Shown in pieces: positions 17,024 to 24,968 of a stretch of 64,000 bases of DNA. Position numbers and translations under genes: made by a program. Numbering within the stretch: position 1 is the first letter of the stretch; each line of letters begins with the position of its first letter. The notes below the pieces were generated by a model, which saw only the letters and a program-made list of their open reading frames with translations, was not told the DNA's origin and did not search any database. This DNA comes from Billgrantia aerodenitrificans (GTDB lineage Bacteria > Pseudomonadota > Gammaproteobacteria > Pseudomonadales > Halomonadaceae), in NCBI RefSeq assembly GCF_021404405.1, contig NZ_JABFTV010000003.1:124001-188000 (forward strand), in the 5' to 3' direction.

Positions 17024-17385
17024 TGGCAACGCTGCTGTTCCGGCTGGCCAACGTCTCCGAGGAAGAGGCCTGGGAGGTGCGCCGCCTGCTCGACGAGCAC
17101 GGCTTCGATACCTACGAGACCCACGCCGGCTTCTGGCGCCTGGGGGTCGACGCCATCTGGCTGCGCGACGACACCCAACTGGAAGCGGCGCGGGAAGCGC
17201 TCGCCCGCTACCAGGCCGAGCGTCAGGAGCGGGTGCGGCAGGAACATGCCAAGCAGGTCGAGCGCGGCCAGGCGCCCACGTTGTGGCAGCGCCTGCGCCA
17301 TCATCCCTTGCAGGTATTGCTGGTGGTGTGCGCCGTGGCAGCGATACTGGCGCTGACTTTAGTACCCTTCCTGGGCCTCATCTAG
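17023..17385 (+). CDS. DUF6164-like small membrane protein
   Basis: This 120-residue protein has an N-terminal soluble domain with the pattern LFRLANVSEEEAWEVRRLL and FWRLGVDAIWL, as in DUF6164, a charged helix (about 60-85) and one C-terminal transmembrane helix (about 95-118). The function is unknown. The ATG at 17023 overlaps the stop of the preceding gene. Confidence 0.65.
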   Translation: MATLLFRLANVSEEEAWEVRRLLDEHGFDTYETHAGFWRLGVDAIWLRDDTQLEAAREALARYQAERQERVRQEHAKQVERGQAPTLWQRLRHHPLQVLLVVCAVAAILALTLVPFLGLI

Positions 17386-17389
17386 GCAC

Positions 17390-17463
17390 TGCCTGAAAAC
17401 TGCCTGCGCTTGGCCATACGGCGTTAAAAATCAGCTCGTGCACGAGTCCGAGCAAAGTACTCG
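17390..17463. mobile_element. partial inverted copy of the MITE-like element
   Basis: Read on this strand it starts TGCCTGAAAACTGCCTGCGC and runs about 48 bp with near identity to the inverse of 15304-15257. An insertion of about 16 bp follows, then AAAGTACTC. The far terminus is missing, so this is a decayed remnant. Confidence 0.65.
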
Positions 17464-17466
17464 ACT

Positions 17467-17488
17467 GCCGCCGCCCGCGGGCGGCGGC
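17467..17488. terminator. GC palindrome between convergent genes
   Basis: A perfect 22-bp palindrome (GCCGCCGCCCG and its complement) separates the end of the nos transcript from the convergent minus-strand nirS operon. It probably acts as a two-way terminator. Confidence 0.6.
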
Positions 17489-17510
17489 TTGCCTTTGGCG
17501 GCTGGTGGTG

Positions 17511-18065
17511 TCAGCGCAGCAGCCGGGTATCCAGGTACTCCACCGTCAGATAGTCGTCGAAGGTCCACAGGCGCACGAAGCGGCTACGCTCCTGGCGCTC
17601 GCTCTCGCTGCCACCCCAGATCGTCAGGTCATTCGGAGCCACCGGCATGCCCTCCTTGAGCTGCTCGAACCACCACTCGGTCATCTCCTCGCCCCAAGGT
17701 TGGCCGTACTGCGAGACCAACTGATCCTTCACGGCCGCGTGATCCGCCACGTCGGGGTAAAAGGCCACCACCAGGGCCAGCCGGTCGCTGCCGGCCGGAA
17801 AGACGTAGCGCAGATCGGTCACCGGCTCGCCCTCCACCTGCAGCTCGCCGTCGATGAGTCGATCGTTGTCTTCGGTTTCACGTATTTCGATGTCCGTCAC
17901 GCCGTCCTGCTCGAGCCGCTCCAGCACCGCTTCGGACGACATACCGAACTCGGCGCTGCGGTAGCCCGTGATCTCTTCAGCCGCGGTGGCGACACTCGCT
18001 ACGATCAGCGCCAGCGCCGTGAACAACCCACCCGTCAGCGCCACCAGCTTCGTGGTCATCGCCAT
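17511..18065 (-). CDS. exported protein of unknown function at the end of the nirS operon
   Basis: This 184-residue protein has a signal peptide (about 1-29, ending ATAAE). The mature chain is acidic with the patterns YRSAEFGMSSEAVLERLEQDG and LRYVFPAGSDRLALVVAFYP. No family is recognised with confidence. A GGAGG site lies just before two close ATGs (18065 and 18059), and either could be used. It follows the cupredoxin gene by 32 bp on the same strand. Confidence 0.6.
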   Translation of the reverse strand: MAMTTKLVALTGGLFTALALIVASVATAAEEITGYRSAEFGMSSEAVLERLEQDGVTDIEIRETEDNDRLIDGELQVEGEPVTDLRYVFPAGSDRLALVVAFYPDVADHAAVKDQLVSQYGQPWGEEMTEWWFEQLKEGMPVAPNDLTIWGGSESERQERSRFVRLWTFDDYLTVEYLDTRLLR

Positions 18066-18097
18066 GCGTCCTCCCCTTGGGCTTGAACAGCCATCGT

Positions 18098-18454
18098 CTA
18101 ATCGTCTTGTTCGGCCGCCACGACATGGATCACGCCGACCATGCCCCGGTTGTGATGGGGCTGGCAGTAGTACTCGTAGGTGCCCTCTTCATCGAAGGTA
18201 CGCTCCCAGCTCTCCTCGGGGAAGAGACGGCCGGAGGCGATCTCCTCGTCGGGGAAATAGATGTCGTGGTTGGAGCGGCGCTCGGCGTTGACCCAGCGCA
18301 CCGTGGTGCCGACGCTGACCTCCAGTTCATCCGGCTGGAAGCGGTTGTTGACCATCTCGATCTCGACCACATCGCCGCCGGCCTGGGCCGCCCCGCCGAT
18401 CAGCAGGGCGCCCAGCAGGCCAAGGGTGGTCAGAAACCGCTCGTGCATGTTCAT
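18098..18454 (-). CDS. periplasmic type I copper protein (plastocyanin/amicyanin-like)
   Basis: This 118-residue protein has a signal peptide and one cupredoxin fold. The expected type I copper ligands are visible: His in RSNHDIYF, then Cys, His and Met in YYCQPHHNRGMVG. It is a one-electron carrier in the periplasm. Its location 28 bp after the NirT-like gene and in the nirS strand makes it a candidate donor to nitrite or N2O reductase. A GAGGAGGAG site precedes the ATG at 18454; the longer frame upstream runs into the preceding gene. Confidence 0.8.
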   Translation of the reverse strand: MNMHERFLTTLGLLGALLIGGAAQAGGDVVEIEMVNNRFQPDELEVSVGTTVRWVNAERRSNHDIYFPDEEIASGRLFPEESWERTFDEEGTYEYYCQPHHNRGMVGVIHVVAAEQDD

Positions 18455-18482
18455 TGCGCACTCCTCCTCGGATCCGGACGCA

Positions 18483-20156
18483 TCACCGTGTGATGCGCGT
18501 GGCGTTGATCTCCACCATGTCTTCCTCGAAGTCGCCGGGAATCTCGGCGTCGAAGGCCAGACCGTACTGCCAGGAGACGTGGTGGAAGCGCGAGGCGGCA
18601 TAGTCATCGTGCAGCGCCACGTTGAAGCTGTACTTGCGGTCGGTGGCGAGCGGCTTGTCGCCCTCCACGCCGGTACGCAGGGCCCGGGTCAGATAGGCGG
18701 TCCATACGCCGTTCTCCTCCGTCGCCGTCATGACCACCGCTTCGCTCTCGGAAAGATGTCGCTGCTCGAGGATATAGCCGCTCTCGGTGAGCTCGGCACC
18801 GCTCTTGTAGCGCGCGATATCGAGATAGACACCACCGCCCAGCAGCTCGGCGATCTCCGCCTCGTCCTTGAGCTTGTCCCAGCCACCCCGCGCGGCGCCG
18901 CGGCGGCCGCGGATCTCGATCTCGCTGCGACTCTCGCTGAGGTACTTCGTCACGCCGTTGAGCATGTCGAGGCGCTCGGCCAGCTCGCTCTGAGCCAGGG
19001 CTTCCGCCTCCGGCGCATCGGGCATGTAGGTGGAGTCGTGGTGACAGCTGGCCCAGCAGCCGCCGCGGTCGGCCATGTCGACCCGCTCGTCGGCAAAGCT
19101 GACGGTGAGCTTCATGGGGTTGTCCGGATCCATGCGGCCGCCGTCGACGAAGGGCAGCGGCGCGTGCTCGCCGGCTTCCCACTGGAAGCGCATGAACAGG
19201 TAGTCATCGTCGAAGGAGGCCTGCACGGTCATCGGGATGTGGCCACGCTTGTCGCCCAGGTCATAGGTCTCGATCTTCTCGGCGCTGGTGGCCAGCGCTC
19301 CGATCTGCGCCTCTTCGCCCGCATGGCACCACACGCAGCGGTCGCCGAAGCTGAAGGCGCGTCCGCCTCCGTGAGAGCTGCCGTCCTGGATCCACTCGAT
19401 CGAGGCCTGGCCGGGCAGGAACAGAGTCAGGTCCAGCGCCGGCACGTCGCTCCAGTCCAGGGTCGCGGCGATGTCGCCTTCGGCCGCCACGGCTTCGCCC
19501 AGCTCCTCGGCTTCCAGCGGCAGGGCCGGCTCGCCGCGCTCCGGCAGATCGGTGACGGGCTCGTCGTGCTCGAAACGGGCTGCCCACACCGGCGACTCGT
19601 CCCAGTCTTCGGGCAGCTCGTGGGCGATGCCCTGATGGCACTCGATGCAGGTCTGGCCCTGCTCGAATCCACGCGCGTGCTCGCGGGCGGCGCGCGGCGC
19701 CTGCTGCTCGAGGTCCATGGCCGACCAGTCGTGGCAGTTGCGACACTCACGCGAGTCGGTGCGCAGCATCGAACGCCAGACGTTTTCCGCCAGGTGCAGA
19801 CGCTTCTCCTCGAATTTCTCCTTGGTGTTGATGGTACCCAGCATCCAGTGCCACACCTCGCGGCTGGCCTCGATCTTGCGCACCATCTTGGGCCCCCAGG
19901 AGTCAGGCACATGACAGTCCGAGCAGGTGGCCCCGACGCCGGTGGCGTTCTGGTAGTGGGGCCGGTCCAGGTACTCCTCGTGCACCCAACTCATCTCGTG
20001 GCACGCCGTGCTGCAGAACTTCATGCTGTTGGTGGCTTCCATCACGGTGTTGAAACCGCCCCAGAACAGGATGCCGGCAACGAAGAACACCACGGCGGCA
20101 CCCAACGATGCCCCCATGATGGTGATCCTGCGCCAGTTTCGTAGACGCTCCCCCAT
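18483..20156 (-). CDS. NapC/NirT-type multihaem cytochrome c fused to an ethylbenzene-dehydrogenase-like haem domain
   Basis: This 557-residue protein has an N-terminal membrane anchor (about 12-33) and a NapC/NirT-like tetrahaem domain. Haem motifs are at C48-H53 (CSTACH), C78 (CSDCH), C138 (CRNCH) and C170 (CIECH). A fifth motif, CVWCH, is at 274 and a sixth, CWASCH, at 367. The first and sixth have three residues between the cysteines (CX3CH), which is unusual. From about 290 the protein resembles the haem-binding domain of the ethylbenzene dehydrogenase/DMSO reductase type, with beta-rich FMRFQWE and YLDIARYKSG segments. NirT-type proteins pass electrons from quinol to periplasmic reductases; service to NirS is inferred from position. 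Start 20156 has GGAGAG upstream. Confidence 0.78.
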   Translation of the reverse strand: MGERLRNWRRITIMGASLGAAVVFFVAGILFWGGFNTVMEATNSMKFCSTACHEMSWVHEEYLDRPHYQNATGVGATCSDCHVPDSWGPKMVRKIEASREVWHWMLGTINTKEKFEEKRLHLAENVWRSMLRTDSRECRNCHDWSAMDLEQQAPRAAREHARGFEQGQTCIECHQGIAHELPEDWDESPVWAARFEHDEPVTDLPERGEPALPLEAEELGEAVAAEGDIAATLDWSDVPALDLTLFLPGQASIEWIQDGSSHGGGRAFSFGDRCVWCHAGEEAQIGALATSAEKIETYDLGDKRGHIPMTVQASFDDDYLFMRFQWEAGEHAPLPFVDGGRMDPDNPMKLTVSFADERVDMADRGGCWASCHHDSTYMPDAPEAEALAQSELAERLDMLNGVTKYLSESRSEIEIRGRRGAARGGWDKLKDEAEIAELLGGGVYLDIARYKSGAELTESGYILEQRHLSESEAVVMTATEENGVWTAYLTRALRTGVEGDKPLATDRKYSFNVALHDDYAASRFHHVSWQYGLAFDAEIPGDFEEDMVEINATRITR

Positions 20157-20235
20157 GATCTCGCTCTCCCCAGAATGTCGTGCCACGAGTCTTGCTTGTT
20201 GCTTTTGCCTGCCTCCCGGTGGTGCCTGGGCTGTC

Positions 20236-20304
20236 GGCTTCTTCTGCAGGCGCTCCGCACGAAGCGACTGAAGAAGAAGCCGGAGCGCCGCGGGGCGCTC
20301 CGGC
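20236..20304 (-). promoter_or_regulatory. nirS 3' terminator with competing upstream hairpin
   Basis: The arms GCCGGAGCGCC (20279-20289) and GGCGCTCCGGC (20294-20304) form an 11-bp terminator-like stem followed on the minus strand by a pyrimidine-rich tract. The same CGGAGCGCC can also pair with GGCGCTCCG at 20249-20257. GGCTTCTTCT (20236-20245) can pair with AGAAGAAGCC (20272-20281). The alternatives exclude each other, as in attenuators. Confidence 0.5.
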
Positions 20305-20312
20305 CGGCGGGC

Positions 20313-21935
20313 TTAGCCGCGCTCGTACTTCTTCAGACGGTTGTAGACGTTGAACTTGCCGGTCGGCGTGTTCAGGTTCTCGATGACTTCCTTGACCTCC
20401 AGGGTCGCGTCGTCGAAGACCACGATGGCGCCATCGTCCTGGTGGCCACGGCCGCGGGCCCAGATGGAGACCCACACCTCGGTGCCGGACTGGTCGTACT
20501 CCATGTGCACGGCCACCGCGTCATGCTCGGCGGGACGATCGGCAACGTGGATCGGAGTCAGCTCGCGGGTCTCCTTGTCCATGACCATGATCCACTGGTT
20601 GACGTCGGCCTCCGGGTGCATGGCCTGATCGATCCAGACGTGGGGCGAGTTCGGATGGCTGCGCAGGAACAGGCCCGGGCCGTCGGTCTCGACGGTGCCG
20701 CAGATCTCCCAGGCATGCTCCGGATGGCCCTCGGGATCGGTGCCCCAGAAGGTCACCAGGCCCTCTCCCAGGTGGGTGGTACCGGCCACCGGGCCGCACT
20801 CCGGATCGATCCAGTTGGCACCCGGGCCCGGGTGGGGGATCTGCCCGGTGTTGAGCAGGCCGACGAGCTTGCGCTCCACGGTGTCGACGAAGGCCATCTT
20901 GTGGCTGAAGTTCGCCGCGATCATGAAGTAGCGGCCGGTGGAGTCGAAGAAGCCGTCGTGCAGATATTCGGCAGACGCAATGTGGTCGATGCGCAGATTG
21001 TCGATATCGCTGTAGTCGACCTGCCAGACCTGTCCGGTCTCCTTGACGTTGACCAGGAAGGAGGGCGCATGAGGCGTATCGTAGAGCGCCGCCACGCGGG
21101 CTTCGTGGACGTAGTTGCCCTCGGTGTCGTAGCCACGGGTGGAGACGACCTTGAGCGGCTCCATGGTCTCGGCGTCGGCGATCACGAAGTGCGGGGGCCA
21201 GTAACCGCCGCCGATGACGTACTTGTCCGCCCACTCGCCGTAGTGAGACACCGCCACGTCGCGGGCGTCGATGCCGATGAACACCTCGGCGGTCGCCTGG
21301 GGCGGGTCCATCCACAGGTCGATCTTGGTCAGACGACCGTCACGGCCCTGGACGTACCAGAAGCGGCCGTCGGAGCTCGACTTGGCCACGTGCACGGCAT
21401 AGCCGGTCTCGGCCTCGGTGATGAGCTCCTTGGTGTCGCCGTCGATGATGCCCATGGCGCCACGGTCACGCAGGATGGTGACCATGAAGTTTTCCCAATT
21501 GCGGTCGTGCTGGGGCGAGTCCGGCCACTCTTCCTGGGGCACCAGGATGCGCCAGGTCTCGCGGATGTCGGCCAGCGACATCTCAGGCGGCTCTTCCGGG
21601 GTCTGCTGGATGTACTTCGAGATCAGGGTGATCTCCTCTTCATCCAGGATGCCGTCGAAGTTGTTCATGCCGCCTTCGGTACCCAGCGCGATGATGCTCT
21701 CCAGGCGGCGCTGGCCCATCTCCTGAGTGTTTTCGGGCAGCAGGTTGGGGCCGGTGGCGCCCTTGCGCAGGGTGCCGTGGCAGCCGGCGCAGCGCTGGAA
21801 GTAGATGGCGCTGGCGCGCTCCATTTCCTCGGCCGTCATTTCCGGGGCCGCGGCCTGGGCAGTACCCATCCCCATCATCGCGGCCAATGGAAAGCTCAGG
21901 GCAAAGATCCCCTTGGTCAATGCTCGCTTGTGCAT
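20313..21935 (-). CDS. nirS: cytochrome cd1 nitrite reductase
   Basis: This 540-residue periplasmic enzyme reduces nitrite to nitric oxide. After the signal peptide comes a cytochrome c domain with the CAGCH motif, then an eight-bladed haem d1 propeller. Conserved d1-pocket segments are visible: HDGFFDSTGRYFMIAAN, IPHPGPGANW, GTDPEGHPEHAW and RSHPNS. The first and last of the His-Pro motifs contain the two active-site histidines of NirS. The related NirN is shorter and differs around these motifs, so NirS is preferred. Haem d1 synthesis genes are not in the window. The start at 21935 begins the signal peptide. Two DNR-type boxes lie upstream. Confidence 0.88.
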   Translation of the reverse strand: MHKRALTKGIFALSFPLAAMMGMGTAQAAAPEMTAEEMERASAIYFQRCAGCHGTLRKGATGPNLLPENTQEMGQRRLESIIALGTEGGMNNFDGILDEEEITLISKYIQQTPEEPPEMSLADIRETWRILVPQEEWPDSPQHDRNWENFMVTILRDRGAMGIIDGDTKELITEAETGYAVHVAKSSSDGRFWYVQGRDGRLTKIDLWMDPPQATAEVFIGIDARDVAVSHYGEWADKYVIGGGYWPPHFVIADAETMEPLKVVSTRGYDTEGNYVHEARVAALYDTPHAPSFLVNVKETGQVWQVDYSDIDNLRIDHIASAEYLHDGFFDSTGRYFMIAANFSHKMAFVDTVERKLVGLLNTGQIPHPGPGANWIDPECGPVAGTTHLGEGLVTFWGTDPEGHPEHAWEICGTVETDGPGLFLRSHPNSPHVWIDQAMHPEADVNQWIMVMDKETRELTPIHVADRPAEHDAVAVHMEYDQSGTEVWVSIWARGRGHQDDGAIVVFDDATLEVKEVIENLNTPTGKFNVYNRLKKYERG

Positions 21936-22076
21936 ATCGTGCCTCGCTTGGTTTCCCCTTCGGGTAGTGGCTGGCGGGTGCCCGGCATGACCTTTTCTTC
22001 TCAACCGCTCGGCGACCATGCGCTTCAGCCACCCCCCACCTGCCGCCATTAGTAGCAGCTTTGACTTTTGGCTCAC

Positions 22077-22120
22077 TTGACCACTGTCAATTGATGCATT
22101 CTGGAGTTGACTTATGTCAG
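22077..22120 (-). promoter_or_regulatory. two tandem FNR/DNR boxes upstream of nirS
   Basis: TTGAC-CACT-GTCAA (22077-22090) and TTGAC-TTAT-GTCAG (22107-22120) lie 30 bp apart. The first is a perfect inverted repeat of the DNR/NNR type. On the minus strand a TACTAA sequence lies about 32 bp from its centre, compatible with a -10 for activation from -41.5. The nirS ATG is about 150 bp downstream. Confidence 0.72.
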
Positions 22121-22150
22121 AAGAGGGGCGAAATAACCGGCGGCAGGCAA

Positions 22151-22177
22151 GCACCGGTCCGCTGGGCAGACCGGTGC
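22151..22177 (-). terminator. hairpin after dnr
   Basis: The arms GCACCGGTC and GACCGGTGC form a 9-bp stem 40 bp beyond the dnr stop codon, between dnr and the nirS promoter. It would separate the ccm-dnr transcript from nirS. Confidence 0.6.
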
Positions 22178-22216
22178 GCAGGGTATGCATGAGGGCGGCA
22201 TGGGCAGGGATGAGCG

Positions 22217-22978
22217 TCAGCGACAGGGGCGCATCGCCGCGGTTCGCTGCTCCGGCACCACACTGGGCAGCGGCGAAAGCAGCTCCTCTTCTTCGGTATT
22301 GGCGAAGCGGCGCAGAGCAGCGATGTCCTCGACGTGCACACAGTTGCGCTCGCAGCTCACCCCGACCTCCTTGAGCCGGGCCATGGCCCGCGAGAAGCTC
22401 TCCGGCTTCATGCCGAGCCGGCCGGCGATGAGCAGCTTGTCGCAGGGCAGGCAGACGGTGGCCCGGTTGGTTTCGCAGGGGCACAGAGCAACGATGAAGG
22501 CCGCCAGGCGCTGGTAGGTCGGCTGGTTGGTCAGCTGGTCGAGCTGACGCACCAGATAGCGCAGCATGCCCGTCAGGTTAGCGAGCAGGTTGAGCGTCAG
22601 GCCGTGGTTGCGCTCCAGGGTGGTGAGAAAGTGATCGGCGGTGAACACCAGCAGGCGGGCATCCTCGGCGACGGCGGCGTTGACCGGGAACCCCAGGCGA
22701 TCGAACATCGCCGCCTCGGCAAAGGACTCGCCGCGGGTGAACAGTCCCACCATGCACTCGTTGCCGTCCGAACTCTCGCGGAACAGCTTCACCCAGCCGC
22801 TCAGCACCACGTAGAAGCGGTCCGCCGGCTCGCCGGCGCTGAACAGCAGCGTGCCGCGACGATAGCTGCGCTCCAGGGCGCCGTCGGTGAGCAGTGCCAG
22901 GGTCTCGTCACCGAGCCCCGAGAACAGCGGTACCTGCCTGACGGCCTGCAGGGCCTCACGACTCAGCGGTGATTTCAT
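22217..22978 (-). CDS. dnr: Crp/Fnr-family denitrification regulator (DNR/NnrR type)
   Basis: This 253-residue regulator has an N-terminal cyclic-nucleotide-binding-like sensor domain (about 10-130) and a C-terminal winged helix with the recognition motif KPESFSRAMARL (about 195-206). It lacks the N-terminal cysteine cluster of FNR, which fits DNR-type regulators that sense nitric oxide through haem. Cysteine-containing segments (LCPCETN, CLPC and CERNC) occur in the second half and are unusual. The ATG at 22978 is chosen for its AAGGAG site; 22996 is an alternative. It lies 30 bp after ccmI on the same strand, so it is probably part of the ccm transcript. Confidence 0.82.
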   Translation of the reverse strand: MKSPLSREALQAVRQVPLFSGLGDETLALLTDGALERSYRRGTLLFSAGEPADRFYVVLSGWVKLFRESSDGNECMVGLFTRGESFAEAAMFDRLGFPVNAAVAEDARLLVFTADHFLTTLERNHGLTLNLLANLTGMLRYLVRQLDQLTNQPTYQRLAAFIVALCPCETNRATVCLPCDKLLIAGRLGMKPESFSRAMARLKEVGVSCERNCVHVEDIAALRRFANTEEEELLSPLPSVVPEQRTAAMRPCR

Positions 22979-23008
22979 CGGTTTCTCCTTCATCATGGCA
23001 GCTCCGGT

Positions 23009-23902
23009 TCAGCCTTCCGTGGTGGTCTGCGTCACCTGGGCCAGGTTGCCGCGAATTATCTCGGCTTCCGGCGAGTCCGGCGGCAGCACGTCGAGCAGGC
23101 GCTCCCAGTAGTCGCGGGCACTCGTCATTTCCCCCTCCAGGTAGGCCCGGGATCCGGCCAGCCACAGCCCCTGGGCATGGTAGGGGTCAATCTCCAGGGC
23201 CTGTTCGATCAAGCGCAAAGGTTCGCCGCTCAGGCCACCCTGACGCTCGGCCATGACGTCGGCATAGCGCGTGAGCAGATCGGGATCGCCGTCGCCGCCG
23301 TGGGCCATGGCCTCACGAAAGGCGCGTTCGGCGGCGTCCAGGTCCTCAAGAAATACCAGGGTACGGCCCAGCAGCACCCAGCTTTCGACGTCGTCCGGCT
23401 GCTGGGCCAGGCGGCCCTGGAGCTGCTGCGCCATCAGTTGGAACTGTCTTCGCAGCTCGGCTTCGGTGGCTGCGGTCGGCTCGGCAACCGCCATCTCGCC
23501 GGCGGGCCGCTGAGTGGCGAACACCTCTTCAGCATGCCCCACCGCCAGGTAGATGCCGATCGCCATGAACGGCAGCACGGCAATGCTGACGATGGCGGCA
23601 GCGCCCACCGCACGCGCCCCACCTTGTCCTGCGTCCGAGGGTGTTTCGTCGGGCTCGATGGCACCGCTGTCGAGCAGCTCGCGCTCCAGGTCGGCCACGG
23701 CCGTGGCGTACTGGGCCTGGGTCAGGGTGCCAGCGGCAAGGTCCTGCTCCAGTTCGTGAACCCGGTCGCGATGCACGCTGGCATTGACCGCCCGGCGCGA
23801 CGGCAGCGTCTCTCTGCGTGGCTCGCGCAGCAGCGGATAGAGCACGAACGTCAGCGCCAAAACGCAGAGCAGCAGGGCAAAGAGTAGAAACAGTCCGTTC
23901 AT
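23009..23902 (-). CDS. ccmI: cytochrome c maturation protein CcmI (TPR)
   Basis: This 297-residue protein has an N-terminal membrane helix, a cytoplasmic CcmI region (ELEQDLAAGTLTQAQYATAVADLERELLD), a second membrane helix near 100-120 and a periplasmic TPR domain. It holds apocytochrome c and presents it to CcmFH for haem attachment. It overlaps ccmH in an ATGA junction. It is shorter than some CcmI proteins, mostly through a reduced C-terminal part. Confidence 0.88.
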   Translation of the reverse strand: MNGLFLLFALLLCVLALTFVLYPLLREPRRETLPSRRAVNASVHRDRVHELEQDLAAGTLTQAQYATAVADLERELLDSGAIEPDETPSDAGQGGARAVGAAAIVSIAVLPFMAIGIYLAVGHAEEVFATQRPAGEMAVAEPTAATEAELRRQFQLMAQQLQGRLAQQPDDVESWVLLGRTLVFLEDLDAAERAFREAMAHGGDGDPDLLTRYADVMAERQGGLSGEPLRLIEQALEIDPYHAQGLWLAGSRAYLEGEMTSARDYWERLLDVLPPDSPEAEIIRGNLAQVTQTTTEG

Positions 23903-24390
23903 CTCATCCTCCGGGAGCAGTCTTCATGACGCAGCCGTTCGAGCACGGCGCGCTCCTGCTCGGTGAAGTCGGGGCGCTCGGCCATGCCTCGCCGCCCGAC
24001 GACGACGCGCCACCACACCAGGGCGCCGCCGAACATCAGCAGGAAGGGGCTCGCCCACAGCAGCCAGGTGTTGGCCTGCAGCGGCGGCCGGTAGCGCACG
24101 TAGTCGCCGTAGCGCTGGACCATGAACTCGACGATGGCGTCGGCGTCGTGGCCGGCCAGGGTCATGTCGTAGACCCGCCGACGCATGTCGGCGGCCAGCT
24201 CGGCGTTGGATTCGTGAATGGTCTCGCTCTGGCACACCGTGCAGCGCAGCTCGCGCACCAGGGTGTCGTACTGACGCTTCTGGGCCTCGTTGTCGAACTC
24301 CAGCGGCTGGCCGATGGCCAGGGCCATGGCGAGCCCCGCCGCCAACCACAGCGGCAGGCCCAGCAGGCTCAGGAACAGGGATCGCTTCAT
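23899..24390 (-). CDS. ccmH: cytochrome c maturation thioredoxin-like reductase CcmH
   Basis: This 163-residue protein has a signal helix, the active-site motif LRCTVCQ (near 49-55) followed by SETIHESNAELA, and a C-terminal membrane helix. It reduces apocytochrome CXXCH cysteines with CcmG. Both ends overlap neighbours by a few bases (ccmG upstream, ccmI downstream). Confidence 0.92.
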   Translation of the reverse strand: MKRSLFLSLLGLPLWLAAGLAMALAIGQPLEFDNEAQKRQYDTLVRELRCTVCQSETIHESNAELAADMRRRVYDMTLAGHDADAIVEFMVQRYGDYVRYRPPLQANTWLLWASPFLLMFGGALVWWRVVVGRRGMAERPDFTEQERAVLERLRHEDCSRRMR

Positions 24391-24968
24391 GATTGCGCCA
24401 CCCTCCTCGCCTCGTTCTTGCGCTGCTGCGCCGCTCTCAGTTGCTCGGCTCTCAGCTTCTCGACCAGCGGCAGCACCTCGTCGAGCAGCAGCTGGCGGGA
24501 GAGCGGGCCGATGCGCTTGTAGCGAATCACCCCTTCGGCATCGAGCACGTAGGTTTCCGGCGTGGCGTAAACGCCCCAGTCGATGCCGGCATCGCCACGG
24601 GGGTCATAGGCAATGGTGCGGTAAGGGTTGCCGCTGACGCCGAGATAGCGCACCGCCGCCTCCCGCTCATCGCGGTAGTTGAAGGCGTGAATGGGAATGC
24701 CGCCCTGGGCCAGCTCCATCAGCAGCGGCTTCTCGGAGCGGCAGGTGCTGCACCAGGTGGCCCAGACGTTGACCAGCGCCACCTCGCCGATGAAGTCCTG
24801 CTCGGTGACCAGGCGCTCGGCGTCTTCCAGCGCTTCGAGAGCGAAGGCCGGCGCCGGCTTGCCCACCAGCGGCGAGGGCAGATCGCGGGAGTTCATGCCC
24901 AGGCCCACGAACAGCAGGCCGAGCAGGGCAACGGTGGCGACCAGCGGCAGTAACAGGCGAAGTTTCAT
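24387..24968 (-). CDS. ccmG: thiol:disulfide interchange protein CcmG/DsbE
   Basis: This 193-residue membrane-anchored thioredoxin has an N-terminal helix (about 5-25), the active site WCSTC (about 72-76) and the cis-proline region YATPETYVLD. It passes reducing power to CcmH and apocytochromes. The active site has Ser where many homologues have Pro. The C-terminus carries an extra charged helix. It overlaps ccmF by one base (TGATG) and ccmH by ATGA. Confidence 0.92.
   Translation of the reverse strand: MKLRLLLPLVATVALLGLLFVGLGMNSRDLPSPLVGKPAPAFALEALEDAERLVTEQDFIGEVALVNVWATWCSTCRSEKPLLMELAQGGIPIHAFNYRDEREAAVRYLGVSGNPYRTIAYDPRGDAGIDWGVYATPETYVLDAEGVIRYKRIGPLSRQLLLDEVLPLVEKLRAEQLRAAQQRKNEARRVAQS

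Noticed and set aside
20313-21935. Calling this gene nirN or nirF instead of nirS
   Set aside because: The chain has a cytochrome c domain (excluding NirF) and both His-Pro motifs of the NirS d1 pocket, with NirS length.
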